The notes under the pieces: model-generated
Seen by the model: only the letters and a program-made list of their open reading frames with translations
Database searches by the model: none
Told to the model about the DNA's origin: nothing
DNA from: Brevundimonas sp. NIBR10
GTDB taxonomy: Bacteria > Pseudomonadota > Alphaproteobacteria > Caulobacterales > Caulobacteraceae
Assembly: GCF_027912515.1 (NCBI RefSeq)
Contig: NZ_CP115464.1
Span: forward strand, 1,302,001-1,366,000
Reading direction: 5' to 3'
Length of the DNA stretch: 64,000 nt
Program-made: the position numbers and the translations under genes
Part shown: positions 46,349 to 55,091 of the stretch, in pieces
Layout: each line of letters begins with the position of its first letter
How positions within the stretch are numbered: position 1 is the stretch's first letter

Positions 46349-47868
46349 TGAAACGTCGAATCCTTTACATCGGACACGCATTCCATCTCAGGACGCGGTC
46401 GAACCGGTTCATGCTCGATATCCTCGAGAAGGCGTTCGACGTCACGCTCGTCTACGTCGATCCAGACAAGCTGCACGAAACCAACTTTGACGTTTCGGCC
46501 GCCGACTACGACATAGCGGTCGTTTACCAGCTCGATTTCCTGGCTCCCATCTTCCTTGCCAAGGGGTTGCCCACCGTTGTCATCCCCATGTTCGACGGTT
46601 CCGAACACATGCCCGAGGGGCATTGGCAGATGGCGAACCAGGCGCGTTTCGTCGCCTTCTCGCGCCATCTGCATGTGAAGATCCAGCGGGCCGGCGGCAC
46701 CTCGCTGCTGGTAAAGTATTTCCCGAAGGTCTCGCCCAACCCCGTGCGGCGCATGAACAGCCTCAACGGCTTCTTCTGGGAACGGCGTCCCGACAGTCCG
46801 ATCAACACGCAGATGATTGCCAGGGTTATCGGCAGCCAGCTGGACAAGCTGCACATCCATCAGGCACCGGATATCCCGTGGACGACCGAGACGGCGCTGC
46901 CGGCCCAGTTCGGCAACACCGAGATCACCACATCGCAATGGTTCGAGAACGTTTCTGAACTGGACGACATCATGTCCCAGTCCAATGTCTATTTCGCGCC
47001 AAGGCTCAGCGAAGGTATCGGCATGGGCTTCCTCGAGGCCATGGCATCGGGAATGATGGTGATCGCGCACGATGCAAGCACCCATAACGAATACATCGCG
47101 AACTGGCAGAGCGGTATTCTCTATACATTGGGAATCGATGGCTCTCCCCATGTGAGCCCCGAACTCGCCTACGAACTCGGCATGAACGGCCGCCAATCCG
47201 TGGCCGAAGGCCGTGCAGCATGGCTTGCGCAGATTCCGGAGATGATCGACTGGATCGAAACCACGCCTGCGCCTGACATCGCAGAGGTCAATGCCTCGAT
47301 GCTGGCGAACGAGATTCCGAAGGCCTACCTCGCCGGCTTCGGATCCTATCTCCAGTTCCTGCGTCGCAGCACGCCGCTGATCCACAAGATGTCACCGGCC
47401 CTTGACGAGAAGCGGTCGCTGGCCCAACGGCCTGCGACCTTCCCGGACGACGACGAGGCCGGCCTCGTTCCCCGGTTGTCCAAGACCGTGATGGGGTTCG
47501 GGACGTCGGAGACAAGACCATATCTCGTCAGCGGCTGGTCGCACGATGAAGCCGGCTTTGTGTGGATGGACGGAACGGTCGGCGTAATCCGGTTCGCCAA
47601 CTCCGCCGAACTGAGCACCAGCACCTGCATGACGGTGACCTGTCACGCCCCCCAGTCCATCGTCGGACAAAAGCTGGCCGTCGTCCTGAACGGCTCGCTC
47701 TGCGGTTCGATCGACGTGGGGGACGCGACCCAGTCCACGACCTTCCCCCTGCCCGACGAGGGGCTGAGGAAATTCAATGAGATCAGGTTGTTCGCTGGGC
47801 AGGCCCTGACGGGCGGGGCCGATCCACGGGCGTTGAGTGTCGCGATAACCTCGATCATCTTCGAGTGA
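46348..47868 (+). CDS. Glycosyltransferase with C-terminal beta-rich domain
   Basis: 506 aa from ATG 46348, which overlaps the previous stop (TGATG). The GT-B part (about 1-330) ends with APRLSEGIGMGFLEAMASGMMVIAHDASTHNEYI, the EG-FLEAMA-G motif of GT4/GT1 transferases. From about 390 to the end lies a beta-rich domain (GVIRFANSAELSTSTCMTVTCHAP, AVVLNGSLCGSIDVGD, LSVAITSIIF), similar in layout to carbohydrate-associated modules elsewhere in this locus. A glycan-binding role is possible. It is translationally coupled to the Nudix gene. Confidence 0.82.
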   Translation: MKRRILYIGHAFHLRTRSNRFMLDILEKAFDVTLVYVDPDKLHETNFDVSAADYDIAVVYQLDFLAPIFLAKGLPTVVIPMFDGSEHMPEGHWQMANQARFVAFSRHLHVKIQRAGGTSLLVKYFPKVSPNPVRRMNSLNGFFWERRPDSPINTQMIARVIGSQLDKLHIHQAPDIPWTTETALPAQFGNTEITTSQWFENVSELDDIMSQSNVYFAPRLSEGIGMGFLEAMASGMMVIAHDASTHNEYIANWQSGILYTLGIDGSPHVSPELAYELGMNGRQSVAEGRAAWLAQIPEMIDWIETTPAPDIAEVNASMLANEIPKAYLAGFGSYLQFLRRSTPLIHKMSPALDEKRSLAQRPATFPDDDEAGLVPRLSKTVMGFGTSETRPYLVSGWSHDEAGFVWMDGTVGVIRFANSAELSTSTCMTVTCHAPQSIVGQKLAVVLNGSLCGSIDVGDATQSTTFPLPDEGLRKFNEIRLFAGQALTGGADPRALSVAITSIIFE

Positions 47869-48494
47869 ACAGCCCTCGATCGCTTGCGCCTGTCACAGCG
47901 ATCGAAACGGTCTATTCTGACTGGACCGAGCTGAAACGGGTGACGTTCACGCTGCGAAGCGGGCTGAGCGTCACCCGGCACGTCGAAGACCATGGTCGCT
48001 CGACAGCCGTACTGCCTTATGATCCGGAGCGGCGCTGCGCCTTGCTCGTGACGATGGCGCGTGCCCCCGTGATCCTGGCCGGTGTCGACGACCTGCTTGA
48101 GGTCCCGGCCGGGCGCGCCGATGAGCGCGAGAGCCAAGAGGTCGCCAGAGCAGAAGCGTTCGAAGAGTGTGGCGTTCGACTGGGAACGCTTGAGCGGATC
48201 ATGGAAGCCTGGACCATGCCCGCAGTCTCGTCCGAGCTCAGTGCCTTGTTCATAGCGGAGTACAGCCGCGGGGACCGAGTCGCTCCGGGCGGCGGCCTGT
48301 CCGAAGAGGGCGAAGAAATCACCGTCGTCGAGCTAGGCCTGGATGCGCTCTGGTCCCGTCTCCTTTCGGGAGGTCTGCCCGATCTCAAGACGGCATTCCT
48401 GCTTCAGGCGCTGAGGCTGCGTCGGCCCGAGCTTTTCTCAGGCCCGATCCAAGACGGCCTGCCATCCCGGGGCACCGGATCCCTGAACCAGTGA
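47865..48494 (+). CDS. Nudix hydrolase
   Basis: 209 aa. The Nudix box is recognisable but altered: LEVPAGRADERESQEVARAEAFEECGV. Relative to G-x5-E-x7-REUxEExGU the loop is one residue shorter and the conserved Arg is Ala, while the EE-x-G core is intact. ADP-ribose or GDP-mannose-type hydrolases have this kind of N-terminal beta lead (KRVTFTLRSGLSV). In a GDP-sugar locus, hydrolysis of nucleotide sugars is a plausible role. GTG 47865 overlaps the preceding stop. Confidence 0.8.
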   Translation: MNSPRSLAPVTAIETVYSDWTELKRVTFTLRSGLSVTRHVEDHGRSTAVLPYDPERRCALLVTMARAPVILAGVDDLLEVPAGRADERESQEVARAEAFEECGVRLGTLERIMEAWTMPAVSSELSALFIAEYSRGDRVAPGGGLSEEGEEITVVELGLDALWSRLLSGGLPDLKTAFLLQALRLRRPELFSGPIQDGLPSRGTGSLNQ

Positions 48495-48677
48495 GACGAG
48501 GCCGGTTCAAGGTCTGCGGAAACCGGGCAAATAACTCGCGACCCCGCCGCACCTGACGCCGGATAGACTTGGAGCGCCGGCCGATCACGCTCCACCAATC
48601 GCGTTCCGGTGCGATCGAGGTCTTGAGCAACACGTGGGTCAGAAGCGCCAAACGGCCCTGCCGAAATTGATCATGCT
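48495..48677. other. Intergenic region between convergent Nudix and GHL6-like genes
   Basis: 183 bases with no clear terminator. A minus-strand frame is open across it (LTHVLLKTSIAPERDWWSVI), with somewhat protein-like sequence but no start or conserved neighbour. It may be a decayed gene fragment; nothing firm can be called. Confidence 0.3.
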
Positions 48678-50333
48678 CTAGGCACGACCACCTTCGATCA
48701 CCGCGAATGGCCCGGTGAGCTCGAACTCGATGGTCTGGGGCGTGGCGAGTGACTGATCCGCATAGCCCCAGACCCGGTGGGTCCGCAAAGATTCGGGCAA
48801 CCGTACGCGAACGCCGCCAGCATACCCCGATCCCTTGTTGAGGACATGGCGTCCCAATTGCTCCCCCTTCTCGACGCTGTTCCAGAAGAAAAGGCGCCAG
48901 GCGCCATCCGGGGCAAGGAGCCCCCGAACGAAAACCGACCAGTGACGCTCGATCTTCATTCCTGACCAGGGGGTGACAATGGCGGACTTTTCGTAGGCCC
49001 CGAGCAGTCGGTCGACGAGATCCTGATCGACGTCCCAATTGGCCCGGATCATCCGTGCCGCGAAGTCCGGATCGTCATGGCCGATGACCGACACTCCGAG
49101 ATCGAGGGCCCTTTCGATCACGCGCTGCCCCGCCGAGGACAGCGGGCGTCCGTCGGGTACGATCAGGGTCCGGATCTGGGCCAGGCGGGCATCGCATCGT
49201 GCCGTCGCCGCCGTTCCTACGTTCAGTCCGGCCACACTTGCGCTGAGCATGGCTCCTCGCAGGCGCGCGAAATCCTGACTCTGTTGGAGCGCCTCGCTGT
49301 CCGCAAGGCACAGGACGTCCGGCTCAAACGACGGCGCCGTCATCGTGGCTGCCAGTTGCAGGCGCTCGATCTCGGCTCGCATCTCGTTGAGAGATGCGGT
49401 GTAGGAGGTATCGATCCGGCCGGTCAGCGCCATCGGGAAATAGACGTGGACCGACTCGTCCGCAGCCAACAGCGGCGCGACCTCGTGGACGAGTTGATCG
49501 GGTGCCTTCGGATACTTCCGGCCTCCGCCCTCGGGCTCGACGAACAAGGGCATGACCACCTCGCGCTCCTGACCCTCGTCGAGAACCACCGCTGTTTCGA
49601 TCCAGGCATCCAGCGGACCGAAGAAGGGTGGAAGGTCGGATGTGATCAGCGAAAGCCCCTTGGGCGGTGCGATCGGATGGCGGAAGGTGAAGGCTAGGTT
49701 CACCGAACACTTCAGGTCTTTCACCTGATGGTCGAGAAAGGTCGCCAAGGCCAGGATGTATTCCGAGTAGCTGGCAACGGTCGCTCGTCTCTGGTCAGCG
49801 ATCGGTGCGTTCTCGATCGCGCCGGCGATACCGAGCAGCCGCATGGCCGCATCGCTCCTGAACTGGCCGGCGGCTTCGCCGACCGCCCAGTAGTCGCCGT
49901 CAAAGAAGAAGCCGTCCGGATCATATCGCTCGACGAGCTCGGCCAGGAATGGCTTCAGCCATTCCTGCACATAGGGCGAGGATGGCTCGATCCGGCCAGT
50001 CGGAATGCCGTCGGGCCGAATACGCTCCCAATCCGGCCGTTCCTTGGTCAGGACGTCATTGCGCAGCGTGCTGACGTAAAGCGCGAAATCGACCTTTCGA
50101 TCTCGAGCCAGTCCGCGCCAGATCTCGGGCAGATCGTGTTTAAGACCCGGGGCTACTGTCGATATCGCAGACGGGAATTGCGCCAGGCCGTCATGGCCCA
50201 AGGCAAAGACTGTCAGTCGGGTCGGCCGGACGTCGTCGAGGAACTGTGCAAGTTCGGCGACGTCCAGATCATGCAGGGCGTAATCGTCCAACCCCGAATG
50301 GAGATGGTTGTCGATCAGAATGCTAATGTTCAG
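48678..50333 (-). CDS. GHL6-like TIM-barrel glycoside hydrolase
   Basis: 551 aa if begun at the CTG overlapping the upstream stop (CTGA). The N-terminal strand ISILIDNHLHSG leads into a GHL6/GH29-like barrel: RLTVFALGHDG, DRKVDFALYVSTLRND, a SPYVQEWLKPFLAELVERYDPDGFFFDGDYW segment with the acidic D-G-D site, and HPIAPPKGLSLITSDL. The C-terminal third (WRLFFWNSVEKGEQLGRHVLN) is beta-rich. No signal peptide is evident, so cytosolic action or export by another route is possible. No ATG or GTG lies near the beginning in-frame without a long overlap into the preceding gene. The target could be the fucose or rhamnose glycan made here. Confidence 0.75.
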   Translation of the reverse strand: MNISILIDNHLHSGLDDYALHDLDVAELAQFLDDVRPTRLTVFALGHDGLAQFPSAISTVAPGLKHDLPEIWRGLARDRKVDFALYVSTLRNDVLTKERPDWERIRPDGIPTGRIEPSSPYVQEWLKPFLAELVERYDPDGFFFDGDYWAVGEAAGQFRSDAAMRLLGIAGAIENAPIADQRRATVASYSEYILALATFLDHQVKDLKCSVNLAFTFRHPIAPPKGLSLITSDLPPFFGPLDAWIETAVVLDEGQEREVVMPLFVEPEGGGRKYPKAPDQLVHEVAPLLAADESVHVYFPMALTGRIDTSYTASLNEMRAEIERLQLAATMTAPSFEPDVLCLADSEALQQSQDFARLRGAMLSASVAGLNVGTAATARCDARLAQIRTLIVPDGRPLSSAGQRVIERALDLGVSVIGHDDPDFAARMIRANWDVDQDLVDRLLGAYEKSAIVTPWSGMKIERHWSVFVRGLLAPDGAWRLFFWNSVEKGEQLGRHVLNKGSGYAGGVRVRLPESLRTHRVWGYADQSLATPQTIEFELTGPFAVIEGGRA

Positions 50334-52186
50334 TGTCTGACCCCATGGTTGATCGGAACTCGTATCGTGGTTCCGCCGCCGCCTGCCCGCACGATCTTGG
50401 ATTCGCTCGACTGCAGCTGTTGTGACAGTCGAACGAGATTGGCATCGAACGCGCAACCTGTCCCGGTTTTCGCTCCCGTGGGGCTCAGGCGATCGGTCCG
50501 TGCCGGCATGGTCTGCGTCGGACCGCTGAACGCGGGCCAGCCCCGGCCGATGCCCCCGCCTTGGGATCGCAGGGCGTGGCGGTCATCCAGCACCAGAACT
50601 TCGGCCTCACCGTCGACGAAACTGACGGAACAGGGTCTCTCTCCGGCGGCGAGAACGGCCGGTCCTGCGATGGCTTTGCAGAACCGGTCCAGCACGAATC
50701 TGGCATCGACCCCACCGTTGTCCAGCCAGTCCTCAGCGCTCGCACTGGCGAGGATGAGGGCCGGCGTGGACGCCGTCCGACCGATGAGAACATTCTCGTA
50801 GATCGCCAGGTCGACCTCGCGCCAATAGTCCGGCGTAACGACGATCATCTCCCAGAAATTGCTGAGACGCGGGGGTTCAAACGGGTAGTTGTAGAGTTCG
50901 CGGTAGGCGAAATCCCCCAGAGACTGACTGTTGATGCTGAGGCCACAGAGCTCAAGCGACGCCGTCGTCAGGCTGAGGACGATGCCGCAGTTCTCTGCGC
51001 CCGCAGGTGCGTGCGACAAGGCCTGCAACGCAAGGGCAGAAGAGCCGTCATTGAATCTCAACGGCCCAATGACGGTTTTGGGGCTGGGCGGTACGTCGGC
51101 TGAGAGTGACATCACCATCACGCTGGAGCCTTGGGACAGCAGGCCGTGCGCCAGACCCAGCAGGGTGCTCCAGAAATGCTGGTTTGGTGCAAAATATTTC
51201 TCGGTGAGTTCAAACTCTGTGGGCGACACCAGCACCTGCGTTTGAACCAGACGGTCGCGGTCCTTCGCTTCGCCGAAAAAGGACTGCGTCAGCATCTGCC
51301 CGGCGGGCAGGCCGCCCCACATCCGGTCCGCCAGACGTTTCGGCAGACCCGCATCGACTCGGCCGAACACATCCACAACCAGTCGGGCCAGGCCCAGAGC
51401 TTCCTGGCGAAGGTTGAACTCGAGATACTTCCAGTGGTCGCCGACGAAGACAAACTTTATCATGACCTCTGAACGACCAGTCAGACGGGCCGGGATCGTA
51501 AAACCGATATCCTCGTCGTGCCACCGAACGCCGTCGTGCGAACGTGGTAGTTCCTGAACCAGTTCGCCCTCGACCTCGATCGCAAGGGCCGTGCGCAGCT
51601 GGGCATTCATCCGTACTCGATGGTCCGCACCCGGCACCACCGGAAGGATGAGTTCCGCTCCGTCCAGCCCCCAACGGAAGGCCTTGTTGTGGAAGAAGCT
51701 CATGAAGGTCAGCCGACCTTCCCGGTAGGACCAACGATCCGCGATGAGGCCGCCATCGGTGCTGGAGCCAACGTTGACTTCATATCGGTAGGTGTGGCCT
51801 TCGAAGTCGGTCTTGAAGACACGGGACGCCACCGGGACGACATCGTTCGACATATAGGGCGCGCTCGGCACCAGGATGATTTCTGAATCCTCCGGCAGGT
51901 TCAGATAGAGATCTGGATGCTGGTACGACGCATCGTCCTGTACGATCTGTGTCAGCAGCTTTCCGCTACGCGCCGAGTAGACCAGCCAGTTGAGTTCCAG
52001 CCGGTGCGAGAAAAGCTCGTTGAGTTTGATGCCGGTTGTGAAATGACGTGTCCGCAGATCGAACAGGATTCGGACGCATCCGGTGTGTTCGCTTTCAATG
52101 CGGTGCCGCAGGGGGGCCGTCATGACCTCGTCGGTAGGCGTCTCGACCAGAGCCTCGCCAAACACCGCTGCGGTGTCGTCCAACAT
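50330..52186 (-). CDS. Large unrecognised protein coupled to the GHL6-like gene
   Basis: 618 aa from ATG 52186, which follows GAGAGGGG at good spacing; an in-frame GTG six codons upstream is less likely. The N-terminal 300 residues are strand-rich (YRYEVNVGSS, TFMSFFHNKAFRWGLDGAELI, VMIKFVFVGDHWKYLEFNLR), consistent with beta-sandwich or lectin-like folds. A central helical-strand region follows (FWSTLLGLAHGLLSQGSSVMVM), and the C-terminus has ILASASAEDWLDNGGVDARF. No signal peptide, membrane helix or known motif is seen. Stop-start overlap with the hydrolase gene implies a shared function. Confidence 0.7.
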   Translation of the reverse strand: MLDDTAAVFGEALVETPTDEVMTAPLRHRIESEHTGCVRILFDLRTRHFTTGIKLNELFSHRLELNWLVYSARSGKLLTQIVQDDASYQHPDLYLNLPEDSEIILVPSAPYMSNDVVPVASRVFKTDFEGHTYRYEVNVGSSTDGGLIADRWSYREGRLTFMSFFHNKAFRWGLDGAELILPVVPGADHRVRMNAQLRTALAIEVEGELVQELPRSHDGVRWHDEDIGFTIPARLTGRSEVMIKFVFVGDHWKYLEFNLRQEALGLARLVVDVFGRVDAGLPKRLADRMWGGLPAGQMLTQSFFGEAKDRDRLVQTQVLVSPTEFELTEKYFAPNQHFWSTLLGLAHGLLSQGSSVMVMSLSADVPPSPKTVIGPLRFNDGSSALALQALSHAPAGAENCGIVLSLTTASLELCGLSINSQSLGDFAYRELYNYPFEPPRLSNFWEMIVVTPDYWREVDLAIYENVLIGRTASTPALILASASAEDWLDNGGVDARFVLDRFCKAIAGPAVLAAGERPCSVSFVDGEAEVLVLDDRHALRSQGGGIGRGWPAFSGPTQTMPARTDRLSPTGAKTGTGCAFDANLVRLSQQLQSSESKIVRAGGGGTTIRVPINHGVRH

Positions 52187-52432
52187 CCAGTCCCCTCTCG
52201 GCACTCGTAACGCGTGTCGGACGCCAGCCTGACCGCTCGACCCTTAGCCGTCAGCGTCAGATCAGCGCAAGGTCTTTTCGGGGTCGGCGAGCCATATCCC
52301 GATCGCGGGCGCAGGAGCCTCCCGGACCGGTGCGGCGGAAAGGGGAAATACAGGTCTGACCGGATGGTTCTGCCTTTCCATCTTGCAGGTGGAACGGGTA
52401 AGGGGAGGCAGGCAAGACAGGATCAGCGTTGC
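52187..52432. promoter_or_regulatory. Divergent intergenic region upstream of the exporter operon
   Basis: About 246 bases between the 618-aa protein gene and the ABC permease. It should hold promoters for both directions. A G/A-rich ribosome-binding region (AAGGGGAGGCAGG around 52400-52412) precedes the permease, though at longer than ideal distance from ATG 52433. No clear promoter motif. Confidence 0.35.
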
Positions 52433-53212
52433 ATGGCGTTTGCCGCGGCAGTGAAGAAGCACACCACGCTGATCAGCGCACTAGTCATGCGCGAGGTCAC
52501 AACCCGTTTCGGGCGTGAGGGGATAGGGTTCCTGTGGGTGATCGGCGAGCCGCTGATGTTCTGCGTCGGCGTGTTGATCATGTGGGGCTTCATCAAGCCC
52601 GAGTACGAACACGGCGTACGCGTCGGACCCTTTGTCATGACAGGCTATATGTGTCTGCTGATCCTGCGGCACATGGTGACGGGCAGCATCGGCGCGGTCC
52701 AGGCTAACGTCGGTCTGTTTCACCACCGACAGGTCAGCGTCAACCACGTCATGTTCGCTCGGAACCTGTCCGAGTTCATGGGGGGCAGTCTCGCCTTCGT
52801 GATCGTCTACGCCGCGCTGATCATCCTCGGAGAATGCGAGCTGCCGTGGAACTGGATGCTGTTCTATGGGGGCTGGTTCCTGAACGCCTGGGTGGCATTC
52901 GGCCTGTCCTACCTTTTCGCAGCGCTTTCCGTCCGGTTCGAAATCATGGAGCGGATCGTCCCCGTCGCGACCTATGCGATGATCCCGGCATCCGGCTGTT
53001 TCACCATGGCGTCCCTGATTCCCGACAAGTACAGGGAGGGCTATCTCCTGATTCCCATGCCGCACGGGGTCGAGATGGTCCGCGGCGCGGTTTTCGGTGA
53101 GTTCGTACACGTCTACTACCACCCCTGGTATGCTTTTGCCTGGGGGGCAGTGCTGCTGTTCTCCGGGATCGTTCTCCTCTCTGACGCCAAGGACCGTGTT
53201 CTAATCGACTGA
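52433..53212 (+). CDS. ABC-2 type polysaccharide export permease (KpsM-like)
   Basis: 259 aa with six hydrophobic segments and the ABC-2 membrane layout. HTTLISALVMREVTTRFGREGIGFLWVIGEPLMF is the family's N-terminal amphipathic coupling region (MREV-T-RF). The C-terminal segment LIPMPHGVEMVRGAVFGEFV has the PHG motif common in KpsM/RkpT permeases. It probably forms an exporter with the KpsT-like ATPase and the KpsE-like protein in the next two genes. The exported glycan is the product of this locus. Confidence 0.92.
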   Translation: MAFAAAVKKHTTLISALVMREVTTRFGREGIGFLWVIGEPLMFCVGVLIMWGFIKPEYEHGVRVGPFVMTGYMCLLILRHMVTGSIGAVQANVGLFHHRQVSVNHVMFARNLSEFMGGSLAFVIVYAALIILGECELPWNWMLFYGGWFLNAWVAFGLSYLFAALSVRFEIMERIVPVATYAMIPASGCFTMASLIPDKYREGYLLIPMPHGVEMVRGAVFGEFVHVYYHPWYAFAWGAVLLFSGIVLLSDAKDRVLID

Positions 53213-53256
53213 CGTCGATTGTGCGTGCTAAGCCGGGCTGCGCCCATGGAACTCAT

Positions 53257-54420
53257 ATGACCGATCCGAACCTGACCTATCTGGGCCCCATCCCCAAGGC
53301 GTTGACCTACGACAAGAAGCCGACGCCCTGGTGGAAGCGCGTGCCCCTGGCCTTCATCATCGTCGTCGTCGTGCCGACGGTGCTGGCGGTGATCTATTAT
53401 CTGATCATTGCTTCGCCGAGATACGTGTCCGAAACGATGTTTATCGTTCGGGCCGCGAATGCGTCACAGCCTTCGTCCCTGGGGTTCGCGCTTGAAGGCG
53501 TCGGTCTCGGAACGACCCAGTCCGATGCTTTTGCCGTCCACAAGTATGTGACCTCCCGAGACGCCTTCAATGACGTGTCCCGGCAGTTCGACCTTCCCAA
53601 GGTCCTGGCACCGGCCGGAGCTGACCCGTTCTCGCGTTTTCCGCGTCCCTGGGAGAAGCGGACCAACGAGGGCTACTTTAAGGGGTTTCAGCGTTTTATC
53701 GACATCGGCTACGATTCGTCGACGGGCATAACCACCCTGAGGGTCGAGGCGTTCAGCCCGCGTGAAGCCCGGGCCATGACCGAGACCCTGCTTGTCGGCA
53801 GCGAGAGCTTGATCAACCGGATGAATGAACGGTCGGCCGGCGATGCCATCAAGGAAGCGACGGAGGCGCGCGACCGCGCCCGGCAACGGCTGTCCGAGGC
53901 CCAGCAGCAACTGACCGGGTTCCGCAACCGCGAGCAGTTCATCGATCCGGAAACCACCGCGACCGAAAGTACGCGCCTCATCGGCGGCCTGCTGTCGACC
54001 GTGGCCCAGCTCAGAGCCGAACGTGCCCAGGTGATGGGCGAGGCCCCGTCCAGCCCGCAATTGCCCATCATCAACAGCCGTATCGCGGCCTATGAGGGCC
54101 AGATCGCCCGTGAGCGGGCCAAGATCGCCGGGGATTCGGGCTCGCTGGCTCCCAAGCTCAGCGCCTACGAGGACCTGTCCCTCAATCGCGAGTTTGCCGA
54201 CAGGGAGTTGACGGCTGCGACGGCCGCCTTGACGAATGCTGAAGCCGAAGCCCGGCGTCAGAAGCTCTATCTCGACCGCATCGTCGCGCCGAGCACGCCC
54301 GATGAGGCGTCTGAACCCCATCGGCTGGTTGCCATCCTGACGGTGCTGATTTCGACCCTGTTGGCCTACAGCCTCGGCTGGTTCATCTGGGCCGGTGCGC
54401 GCGAGCACAGGCAGGACTGA
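53257..54420 (+). CDS. KpsE/BexC-like capsule export membrane protein
   Basis: 387 aa from ATG 53257. A short cytoplasmic N-terminus precedes a transmembrane helix (VPLAFIIVVVVPTVLAVIYYLIIA), then a large periplasmic region with coiled coil (AIKEATEARDRARQRLSEAQQQLTGF, then AQLRAERAQVM), and a second transmembrane helix near the C-terminus (LVAILTVLISTLLAYSLGWFIW). ASPRYVSETMFIVRAA is typical of KpsE/Wzz family polysaccharide co-polymerase or export proteins. It spans the periplasm between the ABC transporter and an outer-membrane channel; no KpsD/Wza gene is seen in the window. Confidence 0.9.
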   Translation: MTDPNLTYLGPIPKALTYDKKPTPWWKRVPLAFIIVVVVPTVLAVIYYLIIASPRYVSETMFIVRAANASQPSSLGFALEGVGLGTTQSDAFAVHKYVTSRDAFNDVSRQFDLPKVLAPAGADPFSRFPRPWEKRTNEGYFKGFQRFIDIGYDSSTGITTLRVEAFSPREARAMTETLLVGSESLINRMNERSAGDAIKEATEARDRARQRLSEAQQQLTGFRNREQFIDPETTATESTRLIGGLLSTVAQLRAERAQVMGEAPSSPQLPIINSRIAAYEGQIARERAKIAGDSGSLAPKLSAYEDLSLNREFADRELTAATAALTNAEAEARRQKLYLDRIVAPSTPDEASEPHRLVAILTVLISTLLAYSLGWFIWAGAREHRQD

Positions 54421-55091
54421 TGCTCCCCGTCGTTGACATCGGGCTCAGCGTCCAGAATCTGTCCAAAACCTATCATGGTGCCAAGACTCCAGTTTTCTCC
54501 AATCTGAGTTTTGACGTTGGTCGAACCAGTCGGCTGGCTATTCTGGGGCGGAACGGTCAGGGAAAATCGACACTGATCAAGATGCTCGGCGGTATCCTGC
54601 CGCCGAACGAGGGGCATATCCGGTGGCGAATGTCCTCGTCCTGGCCGATTGGCTTCACGGGTGGATTTCAGGGCAGTCTGTCCGGCCTGGACAACATTCG
54701 ATTCATTGCGAGAATCTATGGCCGGAAATATCAGGATATCCTGGAACGGGTCGATGACTTCGCGGAACTAGGACGCGCCCTGAGGGAGCCGGTCAAGATC
54801 TACTCCTCGGGCATGCGGGCCCGCCTGGCGTTTGGCTTGTCCCTGGCGATCGAGTTCGATTGCTACCTGATCGATGAGCTTGTCGCCGTCGGGGACGCCC
54901 GCTTTCAGCGCAAATGTAACGAGGAACTATTCCAGGCGCGTGCGGACCGGGCCTTCATGATGGCATCGCACAACACCCACATCATCGGCGAGCACTGCGA
55001 TCGCGCTCTTATCATCGAGAGCGGCAAGGCCAAGATCTTCGATGACGTACACGAGGCGATCGACGTCTATTCCTGGCTCCGCGCCGCATGA
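54420..55091 (+). CDS. ABC transporter ATP-binding protein (KpsT-like)
   Basis: 223 aa. Walker A is GRNGQGKST at 43-51; the signature is YSSGMRARLAFGLSLAIEF; Walker B is CYLIDELVAVGD; and the switch His lies in MMASHNTHIIGEHCD. The short length and the IDELVAVGD pattern match polysaccharide-export ATPases such as KpsT and Wzt without a C-terminal glycan-binding domain. The start ATG 54420 overlaps the KpsE-like stop (TGATG), and its stop overlaps the next start (ATGA). Confidence 0.93.
   Translation: MLPVVDIGLSVQNLSKTYHGAKTPVFSNLSFDVGRTSRLAILGRNGQGKSTLIKMLGGILPPNEGHIRWRMSSSWPIGFTGGFQGSLSGLDNIRFIARIYGRKYQDILERVDDFAELGRALREPVKIYSSGMRARLAFGLSLAIEFDCYLIDELVAVGDARFQRKCNEELFQARADRAFMMASHNTHIIGEHCDRALIIESGKAKIFDDVHEAIDVYSWLRAA

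Noticed and set aside
48495..48677. Possible decayed minus-strand gene
   Set aside because: The frame is open and partly protein-like, but it lacks a start, a recognisable motif or a matching neighbour, so it was not called as a pseudogene.
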